Assembly (NCBI GenBank): GCA_965207475.1
Contig: OZ242278.1
Location: 62,001 to 126,000, forward strand
Reading direction: 5' to 3'
Source: WTFY01 sp011523795
GTDB lineage: Bacteria; Pseudomonadota; Gammaproteobacteria; UBA4575
Length of the DNA: 64,000 nt
Position numbers and translations under genes: made by a program. Positions 24,612 through 31,919 of the stretch are shown piece after piece. Every line of letters starts with the position of its first letter. The stretch's first letter is position 1. The notes beneath the pieces are model-generated. The model made no database searches. It was not told the origin of the DNA and saw only the letters and a list, made by a program, of their open reading frames with translations.

Positions 24612-25541
24612 CTACTTAGTTAAGTCCCTATACTTCAATCGCTTGCCTTCCATGCCCCTAACAACTCTAGCCATTTGGTCAGGAGTATCCAGTTCCCTGA
24701 TGTTATAGCGACCAGCAAATTCCTGGACGTAACGGTTCAGGTGCTTTTCTGACACATGGTGATAAGTACCGTGGTAGCCTCTTTTAAATATTGCCCAGAA
24801 AGATTCAATTCCATTTGTGTGTGCCTGGTCTCTCACGTACTCAGAAACAGAATGCTTGACGGCTGTGTGTCGGTACTTCTTCTTCAGTGTCCTGTAACCA
24901 CGATGGTCGTCAGTATAGACAGTTGATTCTTCCTGTACTGACTTCTCCACAAACTCACCAAGTGTTTTGCTATTTACCTTGTTGATGGGTTGAGCCACGA
25001 TCTTGCCATTACGCTGTTTGGCTCCAACAACCGGATGCTTGTCCACTGGCCCACGACCGATTTTCTTGCGCTTGCTGGCATGCTTGTTCTTATCCTTTCC
25101 ACCGATGTAGGTTTCATCAATTTCAACAACACCTTGAAGTTTCAAATTACCAATGTCGAAAGCCTCACGGATGCGCTGTAGCATGAACCAGGCAGATTTT
25201 TGTGTGATGCCAAGTTCCCTGTGCAGCTTCAAGCTGCTGACACCTTTCAATCCGGTTGTAGCCATGTAGATCGCGATGGCCCAGTGCTGTAGCTTAATCT
25301 TGCTGCCTTCCATGATTGAGTCTTTACGGACACTGAAGAACTGCCTGCAATCCTTACAACGATACTTCATTGTTTTGTGCGTGGTATGGGTGTGATTGGC
25401 AGAACCACAATCAGGACAGACTGGGCCATCCGGCCAGCGTTCCTGCTCAAGCCACCGTTCTGCTGCATTATCGTCAGGGAACCTTTCTAGTAACTCAAAG
25501 ATTGTCAGACCCTTGCGATATGATTTACCCGGACCAGCCAT
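24612..25541 (-). CDS. IS1595-family (ISXO2-like) transposase
   Basis: The 309-residue transposase has the family layout. An N-terminal zinc ribbon (CPDCGS...YRCKDC) follows EERFPDD-like residues. A helical DNA-binding part comes next (GVSSLKLHRELGITQKSAWF). The DDE catalytic domain has EIDETYIGGKDKN (first D), VYTDDHRGY (second D) and the final region SEYVRDQAHTNGIESFWAIF followed by KRGYHGTYHHVS (N/E and H residues). No frameshift or stop is seen. Its stop codon adjoins the left inverted repeat, so the gene fills the left end of the element and is transcribed outward toward mch's operon. Confidence 0.95.
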   Translation of the reverse strand: MAGPGKSYRKGLTIFELLERFPDDNAAERWLEQERWPDGPVCPDCGSANHTHTTHKTMKYRCKDCRQFFSVRKDSIMEGSKIKLQHWAIAIYMATTGLKGVSSLKLHRELGITQKSAWFMLQRIREAFDIGNLKLQGVVEIDETYIGGKDKNKHASKRKKIGRGPVDKHPVVGAKQRNGKIVAQPINKVNSKTLGEFVEKSVQEESTVYTDDHRGYRTLKKKYRHTAVKHSVSEYVRDQAHTNGIESFWAIFKRGYHGTYHHVSEKHLNRYVQEFAGRYNIRELDTPDQMARVVRGMEGKRLKYRDLTK

Positions 25542-25929
25542 TTTCTTTCCTCTGTTTGGTTATAGTAGGGTAACTATAGTACCTGAAATAAAACCAGAGG
25601 TAAACAAATTTTATTATAGTATCAGATTATTTTATGGAATAATTATCTCCTCACTCAAGTGAGGCACTTCCCACATTATTTTCCTGCGTTTAAGAAAGTA
25701 CTTGTCATTGAATGACTAGCTGAATTACAATTCCGCTTGTCAACTCTACTAAGACCCCGAAGCCGGGTTATCTGCCGAATGCAATACCATTCGAGCATGG
25801 TAAATAGGCTAAATTTTCTTTGTTCTGTGGAAACAGGCAGAGACTCCACTTTCTTAGTAGACGTTGACAAATGGCCCGGCACCTATGGCGTGCCGGAAAG
25901 TTGATGTCTACTTGAAGAGGGAGTGTGAA
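25542..25929. other. 388-base divergent spacer inside the transposon
   Basis: This stretch lies between the transposase and lipoprotein starts. A 7-bp hairpin (CCGGCAC 25876-25882 with GTGCCGG 25890-25896) sits in the lipoprotein leader, and a strong ribosome site GAGGGAG (25917-25923) precedes ATG 25930. No other gene is evident. Confidence 0.5.
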
Positions 25930-27909
25930 ATGAAGCCTATTTCTATTCTTATAATCTTGCTGTTTGCCTTCACGTTGGCTGCGTGTGGAGGTGGGGGAAG
26001 CAGCGGTCCTGCACCGATGGCACCAGAAGAACCGATGGAGCCTATGGAGCCGGAACCTACCCCTGAAGAACAGGCTGCAGCAGACGCTGCGATGAAGGCT
26101 GCAAATGATGCGGCAACTACTGCAAATGCAGCAGCTATGGCAGCAATGGATGCCGTAAATGCCGCTACTCTGGCAGACTCTATGGCAGCAAGTGATGCTG
26201 CAACCGCTGCAACAGCAGCCGCCCAAGCTGCAACAGCAGCCGCAACAGCGGTGATGGCTGGTGACATGGCAACAGTGGATGCCGCCAATGCCGCAGCAAT
26301 GGCCGCTAATGATGCTGCAGATGCTGCAAACATGGCTGCGTCGGACCTGAACATGGCGGAAGCAGATGCTCAAGCAGAAGCGGAACGAATGGCCGCAGCC
26401 GAGCAAGCCCGTATCATGGGTCTGACTGCAGCAATTGCTGACCCGGATGGTGACGGTATGGTTCCTGAATCAGGTGAATTACATCACAGGAATCGACCAA
26501 GTGCAGCAATCACATTCGATGATGACATGATTGTAGTGGGTGGCGACACGCTTCGGAAAAATGACACCAACATCAAAAATGACTACGAGTTTGGCAATAC
26601 GCCTGCTGCTGCAGAGATCGAGTTGCCAGGCTTTGATGGAGCAGTCTATCGGCGCACCACCGAAAAGGGTGCCATGGATACAGTGACAGTCTACACAGAT
26701 GTTGAAGAAGCTGGTGATGTACTGTTCAACGATTTTTTCATCGCAACAGGAGATGATGGGGCACAAACTGATGATGCCGATGGCTTCACAGTAACCGACG
26801 TTACCGATGCTCAACAAACTGCAGCGGGAGAGGATGGGGAAACCCAGTACGACATGATCACCTTTGCAGCCAATGTAAGTCCAGCTGCCAAACATATCAT
26901 GAGTTCCAGAATTCCAACTACACCAGGAACAAATGTAATAGAGCCTACGGTATCAAGAGGCACGGGTACAGGTGGTGCAGACGAACTCATTTATGTATTT
27001 ACCGGGAGTTTTTACGGAGTATCTGGAACATTCAGATGTGCTAGTGCTTGCGTAATCACCTTGGGTAGTGGTGAAGATGACGTCTTTACAGTGGTTGATG
27101 GTGTCTCTGGCACTCCTGGCCCTGTTGTACTGACTTTCCGACCTGAAAACACAGTTAATGATACCGAGGATCAACTCGTAGTTGCTGGCGTCACTAAGGA
27201 TGATGACTACATGGCATTCGGATACTGGATGCAGACCAGTGGAAGCGGTGACAATATGAAATATGGTGTAGGCGTTTTCGAAGATGGAGCCATGCCGTAT
27301 GGCGGTGCTACTGCGAGCACGGAAATTCAACAACTGACTGGCAAGGCCACGTATGATGGCTCTGCCACTGGAATGTATGCCAGGAAAGAACTCACTGTAC
27401 AGGATGGTAGAGCCGTAGTGGGGAATCCAGTGGATGCAGGTCAGTTTTCTGCGGATGTAAGCCTGACCGCTTATTTCAATAATGTGATAACAGTCGCTGA
27501 CGCAACCGTCGCAAACATTGATTCCATTTCCAACGCCCAAAGGTTCTCCATCAGTGGCACAGTAGACAACTTCCAAGATGCCAGCGGGGATATGATTGAT
27601 TCAGGCTGGTCGGTCAATCTCGGCAAGGCCAGCTTCGCTACATTTGCTAATGATGGAACTATTAGTGCCGCCACGAACAGTTTTTCTGGCAGTACCGGAA
27701 GTGGAAGCATGGTGGGTGAATGGGAAGGCACATTTTATGGCGATGCAGCAGACAAGGTCGCAGCTGACTTTACCGACATAACCGGGGGTCAGACTGCTGC
27801 ACAACAAGCAGCAACTGCAAATGCCACCAACTACCCAACGAGTGTCGCTGGTGAATTCACCGGCCACTTTACAAACGGTCACGTAATCGGCGCGTTTGGC
27901 GCAAAGTGA
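25930..27909 (+). CDS. Ala-rich helical lipoprotein with C-terminal TbpB-like barrel (transposon cargo)
   Basis: The 659-residue lipoprotein starts MKPISILIILLFAFTLAAC, with lipobox LAAC followed by GGGGSS. An acidic Pro/Met/Glu spacer comes next, then about 120 residues of Ala-rich heptad-like sequence (AAMAAMDAVNAATLADSMAA type), predicted to form a long helix. The remaining part is beta-rich, ending GEFTGHFTNGHVIGAFGAK, which resembles the barrel end of transferrin-binding-protein-B-like surface lipoproteins (GxWxGxFYG...GxFxxxF.NGHVxGAFGA). It is likely surface-exposed with the Ala-rich stalk crossing the cell-wall space; the ligand is unknown. An in-frame TTG/ATG further upstream (from 25864) would put a non-signal sequence in front and is rejected. 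Confidence 0.8.
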   Translation: MKPISILIILLFAFTLAACGGGGSSGPAPMAPEEPMEPMEPEPTPEEQAAADAAMKAANDAATTANAAAMAAMDAVNAATLADSMAASDAATAATAAAQAATAAATAVMAGDMATVDAANAAAMAANDAADAANMAASDLNMAEADAQAEAERMAAAEQARIMGLTAAIADPDGDGMVPESGELHHRNRPSAAITFDDDMIVVGGDTLRKNDTNIKNDYEFGNTPAAAEIELPGFDGAVYRRTTEKGAMDTVTVYTDVEEAGDVLFNDFFIATGDDGAQTDDADGFTVTDVTDAQQTAAGEDGETQYDMITFAANVSPAAKHIMSSRIPTTPGTNVIEPTVSRGTGTGGADELIYVFTGSFYGVSGTFRCASACVITLGSGEDDVFTVVDGVSGTPGPVVLTFRPENTVNDTEDQLVVAGVTKDDDYMAFGYWMQTSGSGDNMKYGVGVFEDGAMPYGGATASTEIQQLTGKATYDGSATGMYARKELTVQDGRAVVGNPVDAGQFSADVSLTAYFNNVITVADATVANIDSISNAQRFSISGTVDNFQDASGDMIDSGWSVNLGKASFATFANDGTISAATNSFSGSTGSGSMVGEWEGTFYGDAADKVAADFTDITGGQTAAQQAATANATNYPTSVAGEFTGHFTNGHVIGAFGAK

Positions 27910-28213
27910 CTAAATGAACACCAGCCCGGTTCGTATGATTTTCCGGGTTGCTGTGCTCTCAAGAGACTAGACATCGCTTGAGGCTCCAGTCGTACCAGCC
28001 AGAACTAACACTGACTGGTACGACATTTACATAGGAACAGGGGCATTTGTTGAATTTGCTAAATCCTGCCTTTGCCCCTTCATCGTGAGAAACAACCCCC
28101 ACGAAAGTTGGTTCTCACACCACGGCCAAGCCCCTTCGGGGGCTTGGTTTTCTTGCAGTTTACATGCTGTAACCAGAGAGCAATCCGTTTACTATTTTTA
28201 TGGAGTATATTGA
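27910..28213. other. 304-base spacer with three hairpins
   Basis: It contains a stem GTCGTACCAG (27989-27998) paired with 28015-28024, a stem GTGAGAA-C-AAC (28085-28095) paired with GTT-G-GTTCTCAC ending at 28119, and a terminator (28126-28150). There is no protein gene. Three consecutive stems suggest a structured 3' end or small RNA rather than a simple terminator. Confidence 0.5.
28126..28152 (+). terminator. Intrinsic terminator downstream of the lipoprotein
   Basis: The stem CCAAGCCCC / GGGGCTTGG with a TTCG tetraloop is followed by TTTTC. Confidence 0.85.
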
Positions 28214-28513
28214 ATGGCCGTTTCCGATAGAAAGAAAGTCATTATCAGAACCAATATCTTAACCTTGATGTTGCTCGCTTATACTGCAGTACTGATAGTA
28301 TTCTTGGTATTAGTTTGGTGTACCGAAATGTCAACAGGAGATGTGTGGAACTGTGTAGAAGCCCCGCTGATGGCCCTCATTGGAGGAACACTTGCAATCT
28401 CGAAAGATCTTGTTAGTCCTGATGAATCAGATCCCAACCAAGAGGGAAATAATGGAATAACTCCAAGCCCCCAACCCAACCAACAAGGGAGCACCAATAA
28501 TCCCAATCCATAG
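28214..28513 (+). CDS. Small membrane protein (transposon cargo)
   Basis: The 99-residue protein begins with a charged MAVSDRKKVIIR. A long hydrophobic helix follows (ILTLMLLAYTAVLIVFLVLV) and then a second weaker hydrophobic segment (EAPLMALIGGTLAI). The tail is Pro/Asn/Gln-rich (PSPQPNQQGSTNNPNP). I do not recognise the family. The layout of two hydrophobic segments and a hydrophilic low-complexity tail resembles small phage- or plasmid-borne membrane proteins, but nothing specific can be claimed. It lies between the inverted repeats and so moves with the element. Confidence 0.55.
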   Translation: MAVSDRKKVIIRTNILTLMLLAYTAVLIVFLVLVWCTEMSTGDVWNCVEAPLMALIGGTLAISKDLVSPDESDPNQEGNNGITPSPQPNQQGSTNNPNP

Positions 28514-28717
28514 GAGAATTAAATCTATATCTTCACTCATCTTCATTCACCTCGCCAATTCACATTCGATGTTTTATTGTCTATTGGTATATTATAGTTT
28601 ACTAATATTCTGCTTGGCTACAGCTTCCAGTTGGTAGAATAATCTCCCAAATAATCTTGTTTAGATTTCTACATTAGGTAGGTAGTATAAGGAAAGTAGC
28701 CTGCATGGAATCTAGAC

Positions 28718-28846
28718 ATGAAGAAAGCTAAACGTGGCCGTCCTGAGACCCGCAAGATAAAGATTGAAGCTAGTCCTGAATATGCTGTGAAGGCAATCTT
28801 CGCAGCAGGGAAACTACCTAAGAAAACGAAGCAGAAGAAGGACTAG
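28718..28846 (+). CDS. 42-residue basic protein at the right end of the transposon
   Basis: The frame is MKKAKRGRPETRKIKIEASP, EYAVKAIFAAGKLPKKTKQKKD. The RGRP start resembles an AT-hook-like minor-groove motif, and the middle (IEASPEYAVKAIF) looks like a small conserved domain seen in short proteins of mobile elements. It ends 16 bases before the right inverted repeat. A DNA-binding or accessory role in transposition is possible but not shown. Confidence 0.55.
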   Translation: MKKAKRGRPETRKIKIEASPEYAVKAIFAAGKLPKKTKQKKD

Positions 28847-28862
28847 GTATGCCGGGTGCCGT

Positions 28863-28887
28863 CCGGTAACTATTGTATATAAGCCCC
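28863..28887 (-). repeat. Right terminal inverted repeat
   Basis: This is the partner of 24587-24611. Read on the minus strand it begins GGGGCTTATATACAA. Confidence 0.9.
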
Positions 28888-29091
28888 TAAAATAAGTCTT
28901 TGTCGGGATAGTGCTCCAAGCATTGATACTGCTAAATCTTCATCTACAGGTAAGGGGAGTTCAAGGCTTATCACCAGAGGTTCGCAAGTTGCATCCTGTG
29001 ATCTTGTTTCGAGGAATCCCACAAATCTGTTTCCCCCTGCTTTGCCAGCAAATACTTGAATTCTTGTCGCAATTTCAACATTACTTCTCAC
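28870..29091 (-). pseudogene. Possible small gene whose 3' end was replaced by the transposon
   Basis: This minus-strand frame (GTG at 29091) reads VRSNVEIATRIQVFAGKAGG, NRFVGFLETRSQDATC, EPLVISLELPLPVDEDLAVS, MLGALSRQRLILGAYIQ. Its composition looks protein-like and I know no match. Its last six codons and stop lie in the right end of the transposon (stop at 28870-28872). Joining the two flanks at the duplicated TAAAATAA restores a frame ending about 13 codons later, inside the tail of the RimK-like gene. The GTG is back-to-back with the CitG-like ATG (29093), which argues for caution; it may be a shadow of an untranslated leader. Confidence 0.25.
28888..28895 (+). repeat. Target-site duplication, right copy (TAAAATAA)
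   Basis: It is identical to 24579-24586 and directly abuts the right inverted repeat. Confidence 0.85.
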
Positions 29092-29092
29092 G

Positions 29093-29947
29093 ATGGATGA
29101 CCTGACTTCCCGCTGTGCAGCCTTAGCAAAACTGTATCGGCATGCATGCTGGGTCGATATACATGCACTGAAACCGGGCAATACAGGAATCCACTCCATG
29201 AACCCATCCCCTAGTGTTCAGGAATTCTTGTGCAGTGCCGAAGTTAGCGCCCCACCTCTGACAGCGCCTGGCTTGACGTTGGGAGCACGGATATTGCAGG
29301 CGGTACAAGCCACACAGACGATGGTTGGCACGAATACGAATCTAGGAATCATACTGCTCATAGCACCTATGGTTCAGGCTTCTCTGAGCAAGGAAACAGT
29401 GTCTGGTTATGCTGATTTGTTGGCAGAAGTTCTGCTGCGGTCAACAGTAGAGGATGCAAGAAATGTGTATGAGGCAATCAGAACAGCAAAGCCAGGAGGG
29501 CTTGGACATAAAAAAACCCAGGATATACTTGAAGAACCTACTGTAACTCTTTTAGATACAATGAAAATTTCTTCTTCATGGGACAGTGTTGCCAGGCAGT
29601 ATTCAAGTAATTTCCAAGATATACTTGATTTTGGTGTACCACGGTTTAAGGATTTGATGGAGCGGTGGAACGATGAATGCTGGGCTGCAACGGGGCTGTA
29701 TATCGGTTTCCTGGCAAGATTCCACGATAGTCTGATTGAACGGAAATACGGCATATTAAAAGCTCGTGCAATTAGTGATATGATCTCCCCGCTTGAAAAG
29801 GAATTCTATAGTTCGGATTCGCCAGTCAGGTATAAGGCTCAATTGCTGGAAATTGATGATCTGCTGAGGCGTGATCATATTAATCCGGGAACTACAGCGG
29901 ACCTGACTGTGGCTAGTATCTTTGCAACTGGGCTAGGTATGTTGTAA
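29093..29947 (+). CDS. CitG/MdcB-like (triphosphoribosyl-dephospho-CoA synthase family) protein of the H4MPT island
   Basis: The 284-residue protein has the CitG-family N terminus: AKLYRHACWVDIHALKPGNT (the LKPGN signature), FLCSAEVSAPPLTAPGLTLG, ARILQAVQATQTMVGTNTNL and GIILLIAPM. CitG makes the triphosphoribosyl-dephospho-CoA prosthetic-group precursor, but no citrate or malonate lyase is seen here. Homologues sit among methanopterin genes in methylotrophs, and a phosphoribosyl-type step in H4MPT assembly has been assumed without proof. No clear Shine-Dalgarno precedes the ATG, and the transposon lies only 200 bases upstream, so its native operon promoter has been displaced. Confidence 0.85.
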   Translation: MDDLTSRCAALAKLYRHACWVDIHALKPGNTGIHSMNPSPSVQEFLCSAEVSAPPLTAPGLTLGARILQAVQATQTMVGTNTNLGIILLIAPMVQASLSKETVSGYADLLAEVLLRSTVEDARNVYEAIRTAKPGGLGHKKTQDILEEPTVTLLDTMKISSSWDSVARQYSSNFQDILDFGVPRFKDLMERWNDECWAATGLYIGFLARFHDSLIERKYGILKARAISDMISPLEKEFYSSDSPVRYKAQLLEIDDLLRRDHINPGTTADLTVASIFATGLGML

Positions 29948-29953
29948 GTATGG

Positions 29954-29959
29954 TATAAT
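29954..29959 (+). promoter_or_regulatory. Candidate -10 box (TATAAT) of fae
   Basis: A perfect TATAAT in GGTATAATTCGGC starts seven bases after the CitG-like stop. The -35 region is poor. It would give fae a leader of about 80 bases and separate, stronger transcription. Confidence 0.4.
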
Positions 29960-30044
29960 TCGGCGCTGCTAGCGTGATCCAACAGGGTACAAGCGGACCT
30001 GTGGTCTGCAGTTATCGACAATAAAATGAAACAGGAGAACTATA

Positions 30045-30572
30045 ATGGCATTGATTAACAAAGTAATGGTCGGGGAGTCGCTCGTTAACGATAACGATCC
30101 TTCCGGCACAATGGCAGAAATCGCACATATTGACTTATTGATTGGTCCGCGTGGCTCTGCTGTTGAGACTGCTTTTTGTAATGGCTTGGTTAATAATAAG
30201 GACGGCTTTTCCACTTTGCTGGCTGTAATTGCCCCTAATTTACCTTGTAAGCCAAACACTATGATGTTCAACAAGGTTACAATCAAAGGTGCAAATCAAG
30301 CAGTACAGATGTTTGGTCCTGCACAGATGGCAGTAGCAAAGGCTGTAGCGGACAGTGTTGAAGATGGGACTATCCCTGCGGATGAAGCAGATGATGTGTT
30401 CGTATGTGTAGGAGTTTTCATTCATTGGGAGGCCAAGGACAATGCGGCGATCTATGAAAACAACTACAAGGCAGTGAAGGAATCACTGGCACGTGCGATA
30501 AAAGATGAGCCTAAGGCTTCTGCAGTTGTTGCCCAGAAGGACAGCGCGGAGCATCCATTCAAAGGCTTCTGA
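30045..30572 (+). CDS. fae: Formaldehyde-activating enzyme
   Basis: Fae condenses formaldehyde with H4MPT to methylene-H4MPT, the entry step for formaldehyde. The 175-residue protein is unmistakable: AEIAHIDLLIGPRGSAVETA (catalytic His in AHIDL), FCNGLVNNKDGFSTLLAVIA, PNLPCKPNTMMFNKVTI, QAVQMFGPAQMAVAKAV, VFVCVGVFIHWEAKD and the tail SAEHPFKGF. It has a good ribosome site (CAGGAGAACTATA), its own likely promoter and a strong terminator, as expected for a highly expressed protein. It handles the formaldehyde that the methanethiol oxidase of the same window would release. Confidence 0.97.
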   Translation: MALINKVMVGESLVNDNDPSGTMAEIAHIDLLIGPRGSAVETAFCNGLVNNKDGFSTLLAVIAPNLPCKPNTMMFNKVTIKGANQAVQMFGPAQMAVAKAVADSVEDGTIPADEADDVFVCVGVFIHWEAKDNAAIYENNYKAVKESLARAIKDEPKASAVVAQKDSAEHPFKGF

Positions 30573-30595
30573 TCTCAATTTTGAGAAAGGCTATG

Positions 30596-30628
30596 AAAAT
30601 GCCCCGCAATTGCGGGGCATTTTTTTTG
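30596..30628 (+). terminator. Intrinsic terminator of fae
   Basis: A perfect stem of about 14 bp (AAAATGCCCCGCAA and its complement) is followed by eight T residues. Confidence 0.93.
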
Positions 30629-30698
30629 GTGGACGTGTTTGTTGATATAATTGGATAAACGATGTGCAGATGGACCAAATCAACAGCTGGGGTTATAC

Positions 30699-31919
30699 AT
30701 GCAGTGCCTTGATTGTCGAAAAGATGTAGGCAGTCGATTGACAAATGAGCATCTCCTAGCATGCAGCGGATTGACGCTGCAAGAGTACGCATTACGCCAT
30801 CATCTGCCTTTGGACATGATTCTTAGCACGGATCAGATAAATCAGGCAGATGACATTTCTTTGTACCGCAAACCGGGAAGAAGTGTGAACAAGCTGGCGC
30901 TGGATGTTCTTGCAGGTTTGGAGATGGCACGGGCACTCAAGCAGCATGGTGAGTTTACAATCGTATCATTGGGCATACGCAGGCTAGAGCAATTGCTATG
31001 GTATCTGGAATCGTTGTGCTCTTTGGGGTTTCAGTTCAGACAGGAATATGCATATGAAGATTCCACACACCGTGTCATCGCCAAGAACAGCTTGAAAATT
31101 CCAAGTGCATGGTTGGCTTCACAAATTGAGCAGTCTTCTACAGGGTCATTTCTGCAGCGCCTGTCCATACTAGTTGCTCATATCGGCGAAATACATGCAG
31201 GGTATCTATTTATAGACTTTCCAGAGAGCAAGGATGCGATCAGGATAAGTGATCATTTGGAAAGAAATTTTCATATCCATTTGAAGCATTTGGATGCTTC
31301 GAAACATGAAAACGGCATACTGGCAAGGTGCAAGACTCGAACAGACTCGTCTTGTTTACTGAGTCTAGTCAAAGAGTATCTGGAAAACATACCGGTTGCA
31401 AAAGACAGGTTTTTTGAAAAATACGATCAGGCTACAGTGGTCAAGGAACTGGTGTTTGATTCGGCCCATTTTATTACTGACCATCCTGGTAAATGTGCGA
31501 ATTTGCACGGCGGTCGCTATGCCATGAGGGTCAAAGTCAGGGATCAAATTGATCCACTTACGGGTTTTGTCGTGGATTATGGACACTTGAAACAAACAGT
31601 CAGCCGGAAAGTGATAGCAAAACTTGATCACCAAACACTGAATTATGTTACTGCTGGCTTGAGTTGGCGTTCCAGCACTGAGTTACTTACCGTTTACATA
31701 TGGGAAAATCTGATTGAATACCTGCCAGGCCTGACTGAATTGCAAATATTTGAAACAGACAGGTCGTACTGCAGTTACACCGGCCCCAAACTACATGAAC
31801 TGCAAAAACGTGGACAAAATGTCTTGCTGGATTATTTCTCGTCAGACAACTTGGGCAAGTCGGGCTTGAGGTGGCTGTTACATCAGGACATGCGGGAAAG
31901 ACTGAAAGTTATCGGTTGA
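30699..31919 (+). CDS. 6-pyruvoyl-tetrahydropterin synthase-like domain fused to a zinc-finger-like N terminus
   Basis: The 406-residue protein has two recognisable ends. The N terminus MQCLDCRKDVGSRLTNEHLL, then ACSGLTLQEYALRHHLPLDM, resembles the Ros/MucR-type zinc finger (C..C...H...C/H plus GLTxxEYRxxxxLP). The C-terminal 140 residues are PTPS/QueD-like: VFDSAHFITDHPGKCANLHG with AHF...HGG/H zinc ligands, DPLTGFVVDYGHLKQ, KLDHQTLN and IFETDRSYCSYTG. The middle 200 residues (RLSILVAHIGEIHAGYLFID region) are unassigned. PTPS-like genes occur in H4MPT gene sets and probably act on a dihydroneopterin intermediate. ATG 30699 follows TGGGGT by six bases; the earlier frame start (30651) is weaker. 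Its end overlaps the convergent HisA-like gene by 11 bases. Confidence 0.8.
   Translation: MQCLDCRKDVGSRLTNEHLLACSGLTLQEYALRHHLPLDMILSTDQINQADDISLYRKPGRSVNKLALDVLAGLEMARALKQHGEFTIVSLGIRRLEQLLWYLESLCSLGFQFRQEYAYEDSTHRVIAKNSLKIPSAWLASQIEQSSTGSFLQRLSILVAHIGEIHAGYLFIDFPESKDAIRISDHLERNFHIHLKHLDASKHENGILARCKTRTDSSCLLSLVKEYLENIPVAKDRFFEKYDQATVVKELVFDSAHFITDHPGKCANLHGGRYAMRVKVRDQIDPLTGFVVDYGHLKQTVSRKVIAKLDHQTLNYVTAGLSWRSSTELLTVYIWENLIEYLPGLTELQIFETDRSYCSYTGPKLHELQKRGQNVLLDYFSSDNLGKSGLRWLLHQDMRERLKVIG

Larger units (their letters stand above)
24587..28887. mobile_element. Complete 4.3-kb IS1595-family transposon with passenger genes
   Basis: The element is 4301 bases long. Its ends are 25-base inverted repeats at 24587-24611 and 28863-28887 that differ at one position and begin GGGGCTTATATACAA. 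Both ends are bordered by the 8-base direct repeat TAAAATAA. It encodes one complete IS1595/ISXO2-type transposase and carries cargo: an Ala-rich TbpB-like lipoprotein, a small membrane protein and a 42-residue basic protein. Intact ends, intact transposase and identical duplications suggest a recent insertion. It separates the RimK-like gene from the CitG-like and fae genes of the H4MPT island. Confidence 0.9.

Noticed and set aside
25768..26406. Minus-strand Ala-rich and Cys/His-rich frames opposite the lipoprotein gene
   Set aside because: They are shadows of the Ala-codon-rich (GCN) stretch; they have no start signals or domain sense.
26479..27576. Minus-strand frames of 138 and 207 codons opposite the beta-rich part of the lipoprotein
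   Set aside because: The plus frame is continuous with a lipobox and ends in a recognisable barrel motif; the minus frames have no ribosome site and random-looking composition.
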